A stretch of DNA of 64,000 nt. It comes from Terrimonas pollutisoli. GTDB lineage: Bacteria; Bacteroidota; Bacteroidia; Chitinophagales; Chitinophagaceae. Position 1 is the stretch's first letter, and the number at the start of each line of letters is the position of its first letter. The position numbers and the translations under genes were made by a program. The stretch covers positions 24,962 to 88,961 of the forward strand of contig NZ_JARKNA010000022.1 of assembly GCF_029360765.1 (NCBI RefSeq). The letters are read 5' to 3'. The notes under the pieces were generated by a model. The model searched no databases. It saw only the letters and a program-made list of their open reading frames with translations, and was not told the DNA's origin. Positions 41,710-50,533 of the stretch are shown here, piece by piece.

Positions 41710-43302
41710 TTACTGGTACATCTCCAGCTTTAATCTTGTTTCTTCCAGGTCCAGTTCCTTTTCGATCTTTCGTAGAATTTCATCACTTGATCTGCCTTCC
41801 CGGTGCAATCGTTCTACCGTTTTTCTTTCCACAGCAATCATGTCGAGCTGCAGTTGCGTGTATTCATTAAAAACATTTGCGCCTAATGTTTTGCCATCGC
41901 CAAAATAATTGGCAGGAAGTTCAGTTCGCTGCAACCGGTTGTATTTTACTTCGTATTTGCTTTTGATGTTGTTCAGCAAAGTGTCCTGTACCCGGGAAAG
42001 ATTTTCTTCGATATGCGTGATGGTTTCAGTGACCACATGATTACGCACCTCGTATTCTTCGGCTTCTATTGAATATTTTGGCAGCTTTAATTTTTTGATG
42101 ATCCATGGCAACGTAAAACCCAATAATACAAGGGTGGATACAATCACGCAAAACGTGATGTAGATGATCAAATGCCGGAAAGGAAAGGGGGTGTTGTTGC
42201 TTAAAGTCAGGGGTAGCGCCAAGGCGGCGGCCATCGATACCACGCCACGCATACCGGCCCAGCTAAATACTACGATATTGCGTGGATCAATTTTATCTTT
42301 TATCAACTGTCGATGCAAAGCCGGTACGGCAATACGGGGCAATATCCAGACAAACCGGACAAGTATAACCACTGCACTGATGACTACGCCATACAGCGCT
42401 AATGCGCCGGCAGGATAATCACTGATGCCCTGGATGACGCTGCGCAATTGCAGGCCAAGCAAAATAAAAATGAGACTGTTTAAAATAAAGATGACAACCT
42501 CCCAAACGGAATAGGCCATGATCCTGCTGTCATGGCTGAGTATATGGCCGGAGTGGTAGGAGAGGTACAAACCTGTAGTGACTACAGCGATGACACCTGA
42601 AAAATGAAAGTGCTCTGCCAGCAGGTAAGAAGCGAATGGCGTAAGAAAAGTAAGGGTGACTTCAATAACAGCATTACAAACAAATTTTTTGTGAATAAAA
42701 TAAAGCAGGTAACCGATGGCAAGACCAATGGCAACACCAGCTGCTACGACTAAAAGAAAATTCAGTCCTGCCTGCCAGAATACAAAGTTGCCCGCCAGAA
42801 CAGCCGCCAGCGCATATTTGTAAGCGATCAACCCACTGGCATCGTTTACCAGGCTTTCGCCTTCCAATACGGTAATCAGCCTGGGATGAAGTCCCAATCC
42901 TTTTGTGACGGCAGTGGCGGCCACGGCGTCGGGCGGCGATACGATGGCGCCGATCAAAAAAGCCAGCGGCCAGCTCAACCCGGGAATAAGCAGGTGTGCG
43001 GCAACAGCCACCAGCAGCGTAGTAAACAATACGAGCCCAACAGCAGCCCTTGTGATCGGGCTTATCGCAGCTTTGAAATTATGCCAGCTCGTATTCCAGG
43101 CGGCGGCATATAAAATAGGGGGCAGGAAAATAACAAAGACAATTTCAGGATTAAGGGAAATAACCGGCAAACCCGGAATGAGACTAATGGCGATACCGGA
43201 TAATACCAATACAATGGGGAAAGGGAAATTGTACCGGAAGCTTAAAAGACCCAAAAAAGTAATACCAAATAAAAGAAGGATAATAAGGCTGACATTTTCC
43301 AT
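41710..43302 (-). CDS. CPA1-family Na+/H+ antiporter
   Basis: A 530-residue antiporter, paralogous to the one at 19212-20828. About 12 membrane helices are visible with the ND motif in EGESLVNDASGLIAYKYALA and the helix VVFSWAGMRGVVSMAAALAL. The last about 120 residues form a charged, coiled-coil-like tail (TITHIEENLSRVQDTLLNNI). It exchanges cytoplasmic Na+ for H+. The gene stands alone, with a repeat on each side. Confidence 0.9.
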   Translation of the reverse strand: MENVSLIILLLFGITFLGLLSFRYNFPFPIVLVLSGIAISLIPGLPVISLNPEIVFVIFLPPILYAAAWNTSWHNFKAAISPITRAAVGLVLFTTLLVAVAAHLLIPGLSWPLAFLIGAIVSPPDAVAATAVTKGLGLHPRLITVLEGESLVNDASGLIAYKYALAAVLAGNFVFWQAGLNFLLVVAAGVAIGLAIGYLLYFIHKKFVCNAVIEVTLTFLTPFASYLLAEHFHFSGVIAVVTTGLYLSYHSGHILSHDSRIMAYSVWEVVIFILNSLIFILLGLQLRSVIQGISDYPAGALALYGVVISAVVILVRFVWILPRIAVPALHRQLIKDKIDPRNIVVFSWAGMRGVVSMAAALALPLTLSNNTPFPFRHLIIYITFCVIVSTLVLLGFTLPWIIKKLKLPKYSIEAEEYEVRNHVVTETITHIEENLSRVQDTLLNNIKSKYEVKYNRLQRTELPANYFGDGKTLGANVFNEYTQLQLDMIAVERKTVERLHREGRSSDEILRKIEKELDLEETRLKLEMYQ

Positions 43303-43383
43303 AGCATAAAAATAAGAGTTTGAAAGCTATGTCTGCTGCGATGGGAGCAGTCTAAATTGTCGCCATATAAACAAGGAAAAATA

Positions 43384-43470
43384 TAACCACAGAGAATAAA
43401 CAAAGAAGGCACGGGCACACAGAGAAACACTTCTTGGCCTCTGTGTAAATCTCTGTGAGCTTCGTGGTTA
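43384..43470. repeat. Imperfect AACCACAGAG inverted repeat
   Basis: TAACCACAGAG at 43384 and CGTGGTTA ending at 43470 form outer arms; an inner perfect 8-bp pair is ACACAGAG (43417-43424) with CTCTGTGT (43439-43446). Sequences of the AACCACAGAG...CTCTGTGGTT type recur in many bacterial genomes. It fills the gap between the antiporter and the serine hydrolase gene. Confidence 0.6.
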
Positions 43471-43485
43471 ATAAAATAAGTGCGA

Positions 43486-45009
43486 CTATTTGGGTAGGTT
43501 AAATTTTCTGAACACAATATCCTTCACGGTTGGCTCAAAAGGAATTTGAAATGATTGGAGAGCACCGTTCTTATCAAATTTGAATACGACATCTCCAACG
43601 CCATTCGGGAAAATGCCTTCTTCCCACCAATAGTGACTGGAAAAGCGATGTCCGCCTTTGGGGATCAATAACAGTTTCAGGTTATAATAAGTTAGCAAAA
43701 GCGCTTTTTTATACTGTTCGATCTTTATTTCTCCATAACCGGCGTTACCAAATAGCCCGGTATATTTTTCAATTGAAAAGAGCGGCCTGGTGCTGATGGT
43801 ATCCACATTTACCAATCCAGGTTTTGGTGCGTTGCCTTCATACTTTTTTCGGGCCGCAATAAAAGCGGAATTTTTATCACGAACGGGAAGATTAAATACC
43901 AAATCCGCAACGAAACCCGGAACAAGACTTATCAGCGGGGAATTATTCTGGTTAGTAAGCACCACTATTCCCAAACTATCGTAAGGGAAAAAACTGATAC
44001 TGGAAGAAAAGCCGTCTATATTTCCGTTATGATGGGCCTTGTAATGCCCCCGGTAGGAAGACAAAAACCAGCACAGTCCCATATTGGTAAAATGCTCATC
44101 GGGAAATTGATCATTTATTCCGCTATGAACCACAAAATGCGATTCCATCGATTTTTTTACAAAATCCCGGGTGAGTACCTGTTTGTTTTTATACGTTCCC
44201 CCGTTGATCCACATTTGTAACCAATGAGCCAGGTCAGCGGCAGTTGAATTAACCGAGCCTGCTCCGAGCAGATCATCCATCTGGTTCGTGCTTTTTAACT
44301 GGAAGGAATCGTTGAATTCATAGGTGAGTGCTGCATTGGTATAATTATTATTTCGTGAGGCGTAGTCGGTATACGTATTATTCATTTCCAGCGGCTGAAA
44401 TATTTTTTTACCGGCAAGATCATTCCATGTTGTGTTATATAATTTACCGCTTAACACACTTAATGCGAAGAACATAAAATTGCTGTACTGAAATTGCGTC
44501 CGCAAAGGAGCAAATGGCTCCTGGTATTTTATTCTTTTTAAGTACACTTCTTTCGGGAAGTTGGTATTAAATGTCCATGCCCAATCGTGTCCTGCTGATC
44601 CTGTACTGTGACTGAGCATATCTTCAGCTGTTACCTGCGTGGTCAATTGATCAGTGTAAAGTTGAAATTCGGGGAAATATTGATGCACCGGTTTATTCAA
44701 TTGAATTTTACCATCCTTTTCAGCAATTCCCATAAGAGCCGCCGTAAAAGTTTTGGAACAGGATGCTATCGGGAAAACCGTGTTTTCATTCACGGATAAT
44801 TTATTCATATAATCCCGGTAGCCATATCCTTTTGCCAACAGCACGGAATCTTTCTTTACAATACTGATGGCAAGACCCATGAGATGCCAGTCGTTCATTG
44901 CTTTCGTGATAAAGCTGTCCAGTTTTTCTGTTTGAGATGGTGTTAATTGACAAAACGGTTGAGTGGAAATGACGATCATTCCTGTCAGTGAAAGAAGCAA
45001 CCGGTTCAT
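43486..45009 (-). CDS. Secreted class C beta-lactamase-fold serine hydrolase
   Basis: A 507-residue exported serine hydrolase (signal NRLLLSLTGMIVISTQPFC). The SxxK motif is SCSKTFTAALMG near residue 84, YxN is in QYSNFMFFALSV, and HNGNIDG replaces the KTG box. A C-terminal lipocalin-like extension (FGNAGYGEIKIEQYKKALLL) follows. Relatives include D-aminopeptidases, esterases and penicillin-binding-like enzymes; most Bacteroidota members are not resistance enzymes. Confidence 0.85.
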   Translation of the reverse strand: MNRLLLSLTGMIVISTQPFCQLTPSQTEKLDSFITKAMNDWHLMGLAISIVKKDSVLLAKGYGYRDYMNKLSVNENTVFPIASCSKTFTAALMGIAEKDGKIQLNKPVHQYFPEFQLYTDQLTTQVTAEDMLSHSTGSAGHDWAWTFNTNFPKEVYLKRIKYQEPFAPLRTQFQYSNFMFFALSVLSGKLYNTTWNDLAGKKIFQPLEMNNTYTDYASRNNNYTNAALTYEFNDSFQLKSTNQMDDLLGAGSVNSTAADLAHWLQMWINGGTYKNKQVLTRDFVKKSMESHFVVHSGINDQFPDEHFTNMGLCWFLSSYRGHYKAHHNGNIDGFSSSISFFPYDSLGIVVLTNQNNSPLISLVPGFVADLVFNLPVRDKNSAFIAARKKYEGNAPKPGLVNVDTISTRPLFSIEKYTGLFGNAGYGEIKIEQYKKALLLTYYNLKLLLIPKGGHRFSSHYWWEEGIFPNGVGDVVFKFDKNGALQSFQIPFEPTVKDIVFRKFNLPK

Positions 45010-45067
45010 TGGTTTGGTTTAAAGGCGGGACAGAAGTTACGACAAATCGCCAATATAGACGCCGGCT

Positions 45068-45116
45068 TGCTATGGTGAATCGAACCTTATTCGCTAAGGG
45101 CTTCACCCGGTTAGCA
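45068..45116. other. Three-tier hairpin of unknown role
   Basis: TGCTA (45068-45072) with TAGCA (45112-45116), GGTGAA (45074-45079) with TTCACC (45102-45107), and CCTTA (45085-45089) with TAAGG (45095-45099) nest in order. It lies between the DUF4342 gene and the serine hydrolase start, both on the minus strand. There is no T tract. It could be a transcript structure or operator. Confidence 0.4.
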
Positions 45117-45126
45117 TATAGTTGCT

Positions 45127-45378
45127 TTAGATTTTTTCTTCTCTTTCTACCGCAATGGTGCATTCGCCAATTAAGGCGGCCAGTGCACCCACTGCCGCCA
45201 GCACGGGAGCTAATACCGCACCAACAACCCCTATCGTAAGTGGGAAGGACATGATCTCTTTATCGTTCTTATCGTGAATGGTAATTTTTCTCACATTGCC
45301 TTCCTCAATCAATTCTTTTATTTTCTTTAGTAACTGTTCGCCTTTTACGGTAAATGTTTCTTTAAATGTGGATGACAT
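45127..45378 (-). CDS. DUF4342 protein
   Basis: An 83-residue protein matching DUF4342: TFTVKGEQLLKKIKELIEEG, then VRKITIHDKNDKEIMSFPLT and a hydrophobic helix (GVVGAVLAPVLAAVGALAAL). Length and layout fit the family, which is widespread in Firmicutes and Bacteroidota and of unknown function. It is a single gene ahead of the serine hydrolase on the same strand. Confidence 0.85.
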   Translation of the reverse strand: MSSTFKETFTVKGEQLLKKIKELIEEGNVRKITIHDKNDKEIMSFPLTIGVVGAVLAPVLAAVGALAALIGECTIAVEREEKI

Positions 45379-45500
45379 AGTTAACCGATTTTTTAATTGT
45401 TAAAGTTATGTTTTTACTATCGGTGAGGGCTGAGCCAAATCAGGAAGGCAGTAAAGTTTCATCAGCTTTTATTGCAGACGGCATGACAAAATACAGAAAC

Positions 45501-46022
45501 CTAGACGTCTTCCTCTTTGAATGATAAAAGTAAATCCTGGATATTCGCCTTTACCTTCCTATACTGGATACCCGATCTCTCCAACATCAGCCTGGAAGCT
45601 TTTGCCGTGTCGGTGTCAGCATATTTATCGGAAAGATAAATCACTTCACTAATGCCTGATTGAATAATTGCCTTTGAACATTCATTGCAGGGGAAAAGAG
45701 CCGTATAAATTCTGCAGCCCTTTAAATCCATGCCGATATTGTTAAGGATGGCATTTAGTTCTGCATGACAGACATACGGATATTTGGTGTCCAAAAAATC
45801 ACCCCGCTTGTCCCAGGGGAATTCATCGTCACTACAACCAATGGGCAGGCCATTGTATCCCGCTCCTACAATCTTATTTTTATCATTGACAATGCAGGCA
45901 CCTACCTGGGTGCTGGGATCTTTGCTTCGCTTGGCTGAGAGAAGGGCCACACCCATAAAATACTCATCCCACGAAATATAATCTTGTCTTTTTTTCACAA
46001 TGCTAATAGAAGTTTTATTCAA
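45501..46022 (-). CDS. Deoxycytidylate (dCMP) deaminase
   Basis: A 173-residue zinc deaminase that turns dCMP into dUMP for thymidylate synthesis. The zinc-site motifs are HAELNAILN and LFPCNECSKAIIQ. The N-terminal WDEYFMGVALLSAKRSKDPS and STQVGACIVNDKNKIVGAGY segments are typical. TACTTTTG at 46057-46064 on the minus strand is a plausible -7 promoter element 35 bases upstream of the start. Confidence 0.92.
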   Translation of the reverse strand: MNKTSISIVKKRQDYISWDEYFMGVALLSAKRSKDPSTQVGACIVNDKNKIVGAGYNGLPIGCSDDEFPWDKRGDFLDTKYPYVCHAELNAILNNIGMDLKGCRIYTALFPCNECSKAIIQSGISEVIYLSDKYADTDTAKASRLMLERSGIQYRKVKANIQDLLLSFKEEDV

Positions 46023-46056
46023 TATTGTTTTGCAGTAATCAAATAACCACAGCAGT

Positions 46057-46064
46057 CAAAAGTA
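46057..46064 (-). promoter_or_regulatory. Candidate -7 element of the dCMP deaminase gene
   Basis: Minus-strand TACTTTTG matches TAnnTTTG. The nearest upstream TTG is about 25 bases away, slightly more than the usual 17-23, so only the -7 half is well supported. Confidence 0.35.
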
Positions 46065-46116
46065 TAAAATGAAGTACATTTAACGACGCCAATTTTTTGC
46101 ATCTTAAATTTTTGCC

Positions 46117-47484
46117 ATGAAAAGTTTAATCCTGCTTTTTGCAATATTCTCCCTTGTTTCCTGCGTGGCTCAATCCCCGGTTGATAACAAGCAAAGAGAA
46201 GTTGTATTTAAAGAAGTGAATGTTATCCCGATGGATAAGAACGAAGTATTGAAAAATCGTGATGTTGTTGTAAAGGATGGTGTGATAACTGCCATTAACC
46301 CGTCTGGCAAATCAAGCTACAGTAAGGATGCAGTAGTCGTGGACGCTAAAGGAAAATATTTATTACCCGGCCTCGCAGAAATGCATGCGCATGTGCCACC
46401 GGTTGATGACCTGGCACCCATGAAGGATGTGGTGATGCTGTTTGCACTGAAAGGAGTGACCACTATCAGGGGGATGCTGGGTCATCCGCGACACCTGGAA
46501 TTAAGAGCCAAACTTCAGAGTGGCGAAATAATCGGGCCGCGATTTATTACGTCGGGTCCTTCCTTTAACGGCAACAGTGTGAAAACACCGGAAGCGGCCT
46601 CAGCGATGGTGAGAGAGCAAAAACAAGCGGGGTACGATTTTTTAAAATTGCATCCCGGTATTACCAAAGAAAACTTTGCTGCTATCGCTATCACAGCTAA
46701 AGAAGTGAATATTCCATTTGCTGGACATGTGTCATTTGATGTAGGCGTATGGCGTGCCATTGATGCAGGTTATGCTACCATCGACCATCTTGACGGCTTT
46801 GTGGAAAGCCTTGTACCGGGAATAGAAAACATGAAAGCAGAAGAAACCGGTTTGTTTGGACTTTTTATTGCTGACAAAGTTGATGAAGCCAGGATTCAAA
46901 AGCTTACTGACTCCTTACGCAATCATCATATTTGGGTGGTGCCGACACAGGCATTGGCAGAACGCTGGTTTCATCCCATCCGCGATGCCGATGCACTGGC
47001 TAAGGAAGAAGAAATGAAATACATGGATGCCGGCACGATAAAAAACTGGATTACGACAAAAAAGAATTTACTCAATAATCCTAATTACAATACTGCAACT
47101 GCAAACCGCCTGATCGACGTGAGAAGAAAATTGATAGCCGCCTGCAATAAAAACGGTGTTGGCTTATTACTTGGCTCTGATGCACCACAGGTTTTTGATG
47201 TGCCGGGATTTTCGGTACATCATGAGTTGCGTTACCTGGTTGACGCAGGTCTTACTCCATACGAAGCGCTGAAAACAGGAACGGTAAACGTCGGTAAATT
47301 TTTAGGCCGTGATAATATTGGGGTGATTAAAGTAGGAGCCGTGGCTGAGATGTTGCTGCTAAATAATAATCCGCTGGAGAATATTGACCATTCAAAAAAT
47401 ATTGAAGGGGTGATGATGGGAAATCTTTGGATGAACAAAGAATATATTAATGCAGAATTAAAAAAACTGGAGAAAAATAAATAA
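46117..47484 (+). CDS. Exported amidohydrolase-family protein
   Basis: A 455-residue exported metal-dependent hydrolase. The signal KSLILLFAIFSLVSCVAQSP may be a lipoprotein signal at Cys16. The metallo-dependent hydrolase motifs are AEMHAHVP (HxH), the His in FAGHVSFD, DHLDGF, and LGSDAPQVFD with the catalytic Asp. The closest types are imidazolonepropionase-like and Xaa-Pro-type amidohydrolases; the substrate is unknown. Confidence 0.88.
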   Translation: MKSLILLFAIFSLVSCVAQSPVDNKQREVVFKEVNVIPMDKNEVLKNRDVVVKDGVITAINPSGKSSYSKDAVVVDAKGKYLLPGLAEMHAHVPPVDDLAPMKDVVMLFALKGVTTIRGMLGHPRHLELRAKLQSGEIIGPRFITSGPSFNGNSVKTPEAASAMVREQKQAGYDFLKLHPGITKENFAAIAITAKEVNIPFAGHVSFDVGVWRAIDAGYATIDHLDGFVESLVPGIENMKAEETGLFGLFIADKVDEARIQKLTDSLRNHHIWVVPTQALAERWFHPIRDADALAKEEEMKYMDAGTIKNWITTKKNLLNNPNYNTATANRLIDVRRKLIAACNKNGVGLLLGSDAPQVFDVPGFSVHHELRYLVDAGLTPYEALKTGTVNVGKFLGRDNIGVIKVGAVAEMLLLNNNPLENIDHSKNIEGVMMGNLWMNKEYINAELKKLEKNK

Positions 47485-47518
47485 TACTCTATTCAATCAA
47501 TTTTTATGAAATGAGCCA

Positions 47519-47538
47519 TGATCCGCCGCGGCGGATCA
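47519..47538. repeat. 20-bp perfect palindrome
   Basis: TGATCCGCCGCGGCGGATCA is a perfect 20-bp palindrome between the amidohydrolase and NIPSNAP genes. It belongs with the TCCGCC/GGCGGA elements at 3108 and 61960. Confidence 0.65.
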
Positions 47539-47563
47539 CCAACCGGGATGATTATTTGGCGAA

Positions 47564-47583
47564 CCTGTCTGCCGACAGGCAAG
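47564..47583. repeat. CCTGTCTG palindromic repeat, second copy
   Basis: CCTGTCTG-ccga-CAGGCAAG, an imperfect inverted repeat (one mismatch and one G-T pair) near the start of the NIPSNAP gene. It shares its left arm with the element at 8015-8034. Confidence 0.5.
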
Positions 47584-47619
47584 ATTCCATATGGCCAAAA
47601 AACAATAACAAATAAACAT

Positions 47620-48402
47620 ATGAAAAAAATATCTCTTCTTTTGATTGGCTTTTTCCTATTGCAACAATTGTGCTGGTCACAGACACGTAAGGATGGCCGT
47701 GAGTTTTACCAGCTTACTATTTATCACTATACAAGGGACGACCAGGAAAAGAAACTAGATGCCTATCTTGAGAATGCCCTGGTGCCCGCCTTACACCGGA
47801 TGAAGATCAAACATGTCGGCGTCTTTAAAGCGATCAGTAATGACACATCAGTTGCTAAGTCGTTGTATGTTTTATTGCCATTGCCCTCGCTTGATATGAT
47901 CAGTAAGATTGAAACCGGCTTACAGGCTGATAAAGATTACCAGGCAAAAGGCAGTGAGTACATCAATGCAGTATACGCTGATCCCTTTTTTACAAGAATA
48001 GAAACGATTCTTGCTAAAGCATTTCCATTGGCGCCGCAATTGCAGGTGCCACAATTGAAAGCCGCAAAAAAAGACCGGGTTTATGAATTGAGAAGCTATG
48101 AGAGCCCATCGGAGAAAATATTTAAAAACAAAGTGCAGATGTTTAATGAAGGAGGTGAGATTGCTTTGTTCAAGAGGCTTGGCTTCAACGCTATTTTTTA
48201 CAGTGAAGTAATAGCCGGAAGCAAAATGCCAAACCTCATGTATATGACAAGCTTTGAAAATAGGGCGGACAGGGATGCGCACTGGAAAAGTTTTTCAAAC
48301 GATGCTGAATGGAAAAAAATTTCTGCGATGCCCGAGTACCAGCATAATGTATCCCATATCGACATTACATTTTTGCGGCCCGCTGAATACTCCGATCTGT
48401 AG
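47620..48402 (+). CDS. Exported NIPSNAP-family protein
   Basis: A 260-residue exported protein, read from KKISLLLIGFFLLQQLCWSQ; the longer frame from 47518 runs through the palindromes. Two NIPSNAP ferredoxin-like domains are visible: REFYQLTIYHYTRDDQEKKL with YLENALVPALHRMKIKHVGV, and RVYELRSYESPSEKIFKNKV with SFENRADRDAHWKSFSNDAE. The molecular function is not known; relatives occur in many Bacteroidota as secreted proteins. It is followed 34 bases later by a VOC gene. Confidence 0.87.
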   Translation: MKKISLLLIGFFLLQQLCWSQTRKDGREFYQLTIYHYTRDDQEKKLDAYLENALVPALHRMKIKHVGVFKAISNDTSVAKSLYVLLPLPSLDMISKIETGLQADKDYQAKGSEYINAVYADPFFTRIETILAKAFPLAPQLQVPQLKAAKKDRVYELRSYESPSEKIFKNKVQMFNEGGEIALFKRLGFNAIFYSEVIAGSKMPNLMYMTSFENRADRDAHWKSFSNDAEWKKISAMPEYQHNVSHIDITFLRPAEYSDL

Positions 48403-48436
48403 CCTGAAGCAAAATTTTATTCAACGACATAAAGCC

Positions 48437-48817
48437 ATGAAAGCAATAAAGTTTCACCGGGCTGGTGCTCACCTGCCTGTTACAAACTTGCAGCAAACGC
48501 TGACTTATTACCGCGATACACTCGGATTTTCCAATGAATGGACATGGGGCGATAAAGATGGCGGAATCAGCCGGGATGATATGCGTTTGCTTTTTGGAGA
48601 AGACCCGGCGCATACGGCAGCGATCAATAATGATAAAAACCGGTTGAGTCTGCTTTGGTTTGTTGATGATATTGATTCAATCTATACGGAATTCCGGGAG
48701 CGGGGGATTGCAATCGCCAGTGAACTTAAAACCTATCCTTACGATTTGCGTGAATTTGCTTTTATAGACATTAACGGTTATTATATCCGCGTGGCAGAGG
48801 GAATACAACAAGAGTGA
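48437..48817 (+). CDS. VOC-family protein (glyoxalase/bleomycin-resistance fold)
   Basis: A 126-residue single VOC module. The fold markers are FHRAGAHLPVTNLQQTLTYY and RDTLGFSNEWTWGDKDGG, with a C-terminal EFAFIDINGYYIRVAE that carries a metal-ligand Glu. The upstream longer frame from 48254 overlaps the NIPSNAP gene in another frame and is rejected. It may bind or isomerise a small molecule; the substrate is unknown. Confidence 0.85.
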   Translation: MKAIKFHRAGAHLPVTNLQQTLTYYRDTLGFSNEWTWGDKDGGISRDDMRLLFGEDPAHTAAINNDKNRLSLLWFVDDIDSIYTEFRERGIAIASELKTYPYDLREFAFIDINGYYIRVAEGIQQE

Positions 48818-48823
48818 CAGTTG

Positions 48824-50113
48824 TTAATTATCAGCATCCCTGATTGCAGGGCGGCCGTCTTCTTTTCGTAAGCTGTATTTCATCTTAAACCTGGAAAGGT
48901 CCGGTTTGTAGGTTCTTGGTCGTTTCAGCTCATATTGATAAATAGTTTGTCCTGCTTTGTATAAAAAAGGCCAGCCGATAGTTTCATAGTCATATTTGTC
49001 ATCGTTCAAAATGCCATCGCTATTGACATAGATAGTAAGAGCCAGCATAAATTCCACTTTGTTTTTGAAATCGGCTACATAAGATACATCGGTCAAGCAG
49101 CCGTAGGCCCAGCCAACTTTATTAAAGACCCGGACATACCCGGGCATGCTGTGTTGTGGCGAGCGGAAAAAGAATTTTACATAGCTGTCATAATACTGGT
49201 TGGTATCATACTTGGGAAAATTTGTTTCAGACGGATATTGAGATAAAAACCTGTATAGAAAATTCAGGTCATCGGTTGTGAGCCGGAATCTTTTTGATGC
49301 CGGGATCGAATTGGGAAATATGACTGATTGCAGCAGTTGTTGCATATCTTCCAACGGGAGATTATTAGCGGTAGTAAAATCGATCGGTTCATGGATTAAA
49401 CTGTCCTGGGAATTATAATGAGCATTTCCCATCTTATAAACCTGGCTGAAGTCAAACGAGTCTTTATTTACTTCCATTGGCTGACTGTAAATGACTTTTG
49501 CATTTTTGTCAATAAACCGGATAGGGTTGGTATGCCTGTTTTCGTCCGCATTCATTCGCATAAAACGGCGGGTGATACGGATGCCAGGATAACCCATGCT
49601 ATGCAATCTCCTGTTGATGCTTTGCTGCCCGATAAATTCGTACATCCGGTTATACGCATCATTATCGCTTATCAGGAAAGCCTTTTTGATATAGTGAGCT
49701 ATTGACGGCAGGTTGTTTTCTGCAGTGCTGTCGGTATATGCTTTTGTTTGTCCCGACCAGCCGCTGTCAAATTGCATGGCGGTGAATTTGTTCACGCCGG
49801 GAATTTTGATATCATTCAGTTTTTCCAACGAAAGAAAAGCCAGTGGCATTTTAACTACTGATGCAGGGTTGAAATACCGGCCATCGTCTACATTGTAATA
49901 ATAGTTTTTAAAAGACGGCGAATTGTTTTTGTCCCTGTCTATTTGCGTATAAATTATCTGGTAGCGATAGATTTCAGGACGGCTCAGTACTGCTTCCAGT
50001 AAACTGTCGGATTGCCCGGCTAGTATCTCTTTTAACAGCGCATCATTTTTTGCCTGGGCTGTTGCAGCATTGTGAAAAAGAAAAACAAGAGGAAACAAGA
50101 AAAGATATCGCAT
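48824..50113 (-). CDS. Secreted class A beta-lactamase-like serine hydrolase
   Basis: A 429-residue exported protein (signal RYLFLFPLVFLFHNAATAQA). The active-site motifs of the class A fold are present: SxxK as SVVKMPLAF, SDN as ISDNDAYN, and KVGWAYG in place of KTG. It is larger than true class A enzymes (about 290 residues), so it belongs to a Bacteroidota group of beta-lactamase-like hydrolases rather than to proven resistance enzymes. Convergent with the VOC gene. A MITE-like element lies upstream. Confidence 0.85.
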   Translation of the reverse strand: MRYLFLFPLVFLFHNAATAQAKNDALLKEILAGQSDSLLEAVLSRPEIYRYQIIYTQIDRDKNNSPSFKNYYYNVDDGRYFNPASVVKMPLAFLSLEKLNDIKIPGVNKFTAMQFDSGWSGQTKAYTDSTAENNLPSIAHYIKKAFLISDNDAYNRMYEFIGQQSINRRLHSMGYPGIRITRRFMRMNADENRHTNPIRFIDKNAKVIYSQPMEVNKDSFDFSQVYKMGNAHYNSQDSLIHEPIDFTTANNLPLEDMQQLLQSVIFPNSIPASKRFRLTTDDLNFLYRFLSQYPSETNFPKYDTNQYYDSYVKFFFRSPQHSMPGYVRVFNKVGWAYGCLTDVSYVADFKNKVEFMLALTIYVNSDGILNDDKYDYETIGWPFLYKAGQTIYQYELKRPRTYKPDLSRFKMKYSLRKEDGRPAIRDADN

Positions 50114-50169
50114 GATGAATGAGGTTCGGGATTAGAAAGAATAAATATAATTATTCTATTGTAGAACCG

Positions 50170-50461
50170 TTATGAGGTCTAATTCATATTTTGAGAGCAG
50201 GCAAAACCAGCAAACCTTAGTAGAATAAGATTCATAAACAGCCAACCTTATTACATTATTTTAATCTAAGCTACTCTCTGGATTATGCAAATTCATCCTT
50301 CTCTTTCGTCCAATAAGGTAATAAAGTTAAATCAGAAGGTAGTTTTTCCCACTAAGGTTTGCTCAATAGTGAATTGACTGCGTTTTTTTAAATCGCCACA
50401 ACAATGGAGGGCTCACGGATCAGTATTTTTCAGCATCTCAAAATATGAATTAGCCATTATG
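50170..50461. mobile_element. MITE-like element with nested inverted repeats
   Basis: Perfect 18-bp terminal repeats (CTAATTCATATTTTGAGA at 50179-50196, complement at 50436-50453) enclose 239 bp. Allowing one indel the ends extend to GG and are flanked by TTATG (50170-50174 and 50457-50461), a possible 5-bp target duplication. Inside, GCAAACCTTAGT (50210-50221) pairs with ACTAAGGTTTGC (50351-50362) and ACCTTATT (50245-50252) with AATAAGGT (50312-50319), all nested. No ORF is present. It fills the about 400-bp gap before the 2H gene and looks like a non-autonomous element. Confidence 0.68.
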
Positions 50462-50533
50462 GACAAAATTGTTTGCTTCGGTAACTTTATCATTTAGTTT
50501 AAAAATGAGAAGTTGCAAAAAGCCGCAGATCAT

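Noticed and set aside
45068..45116. A tRNA-like GGTTCGATTC sequence on the minus strand
   Set aside because: The bases around it do not give a five-base T stem or a seven-base acceptor stem, and no anticodon arm can be drawn.
43486..50113. Antibiotic-resistance beta-lactamases
   Set aside because: Both proteins have the folds and motifs but are much longer than true class A or C enzymes and carry extra domains, so resistance is not supported.
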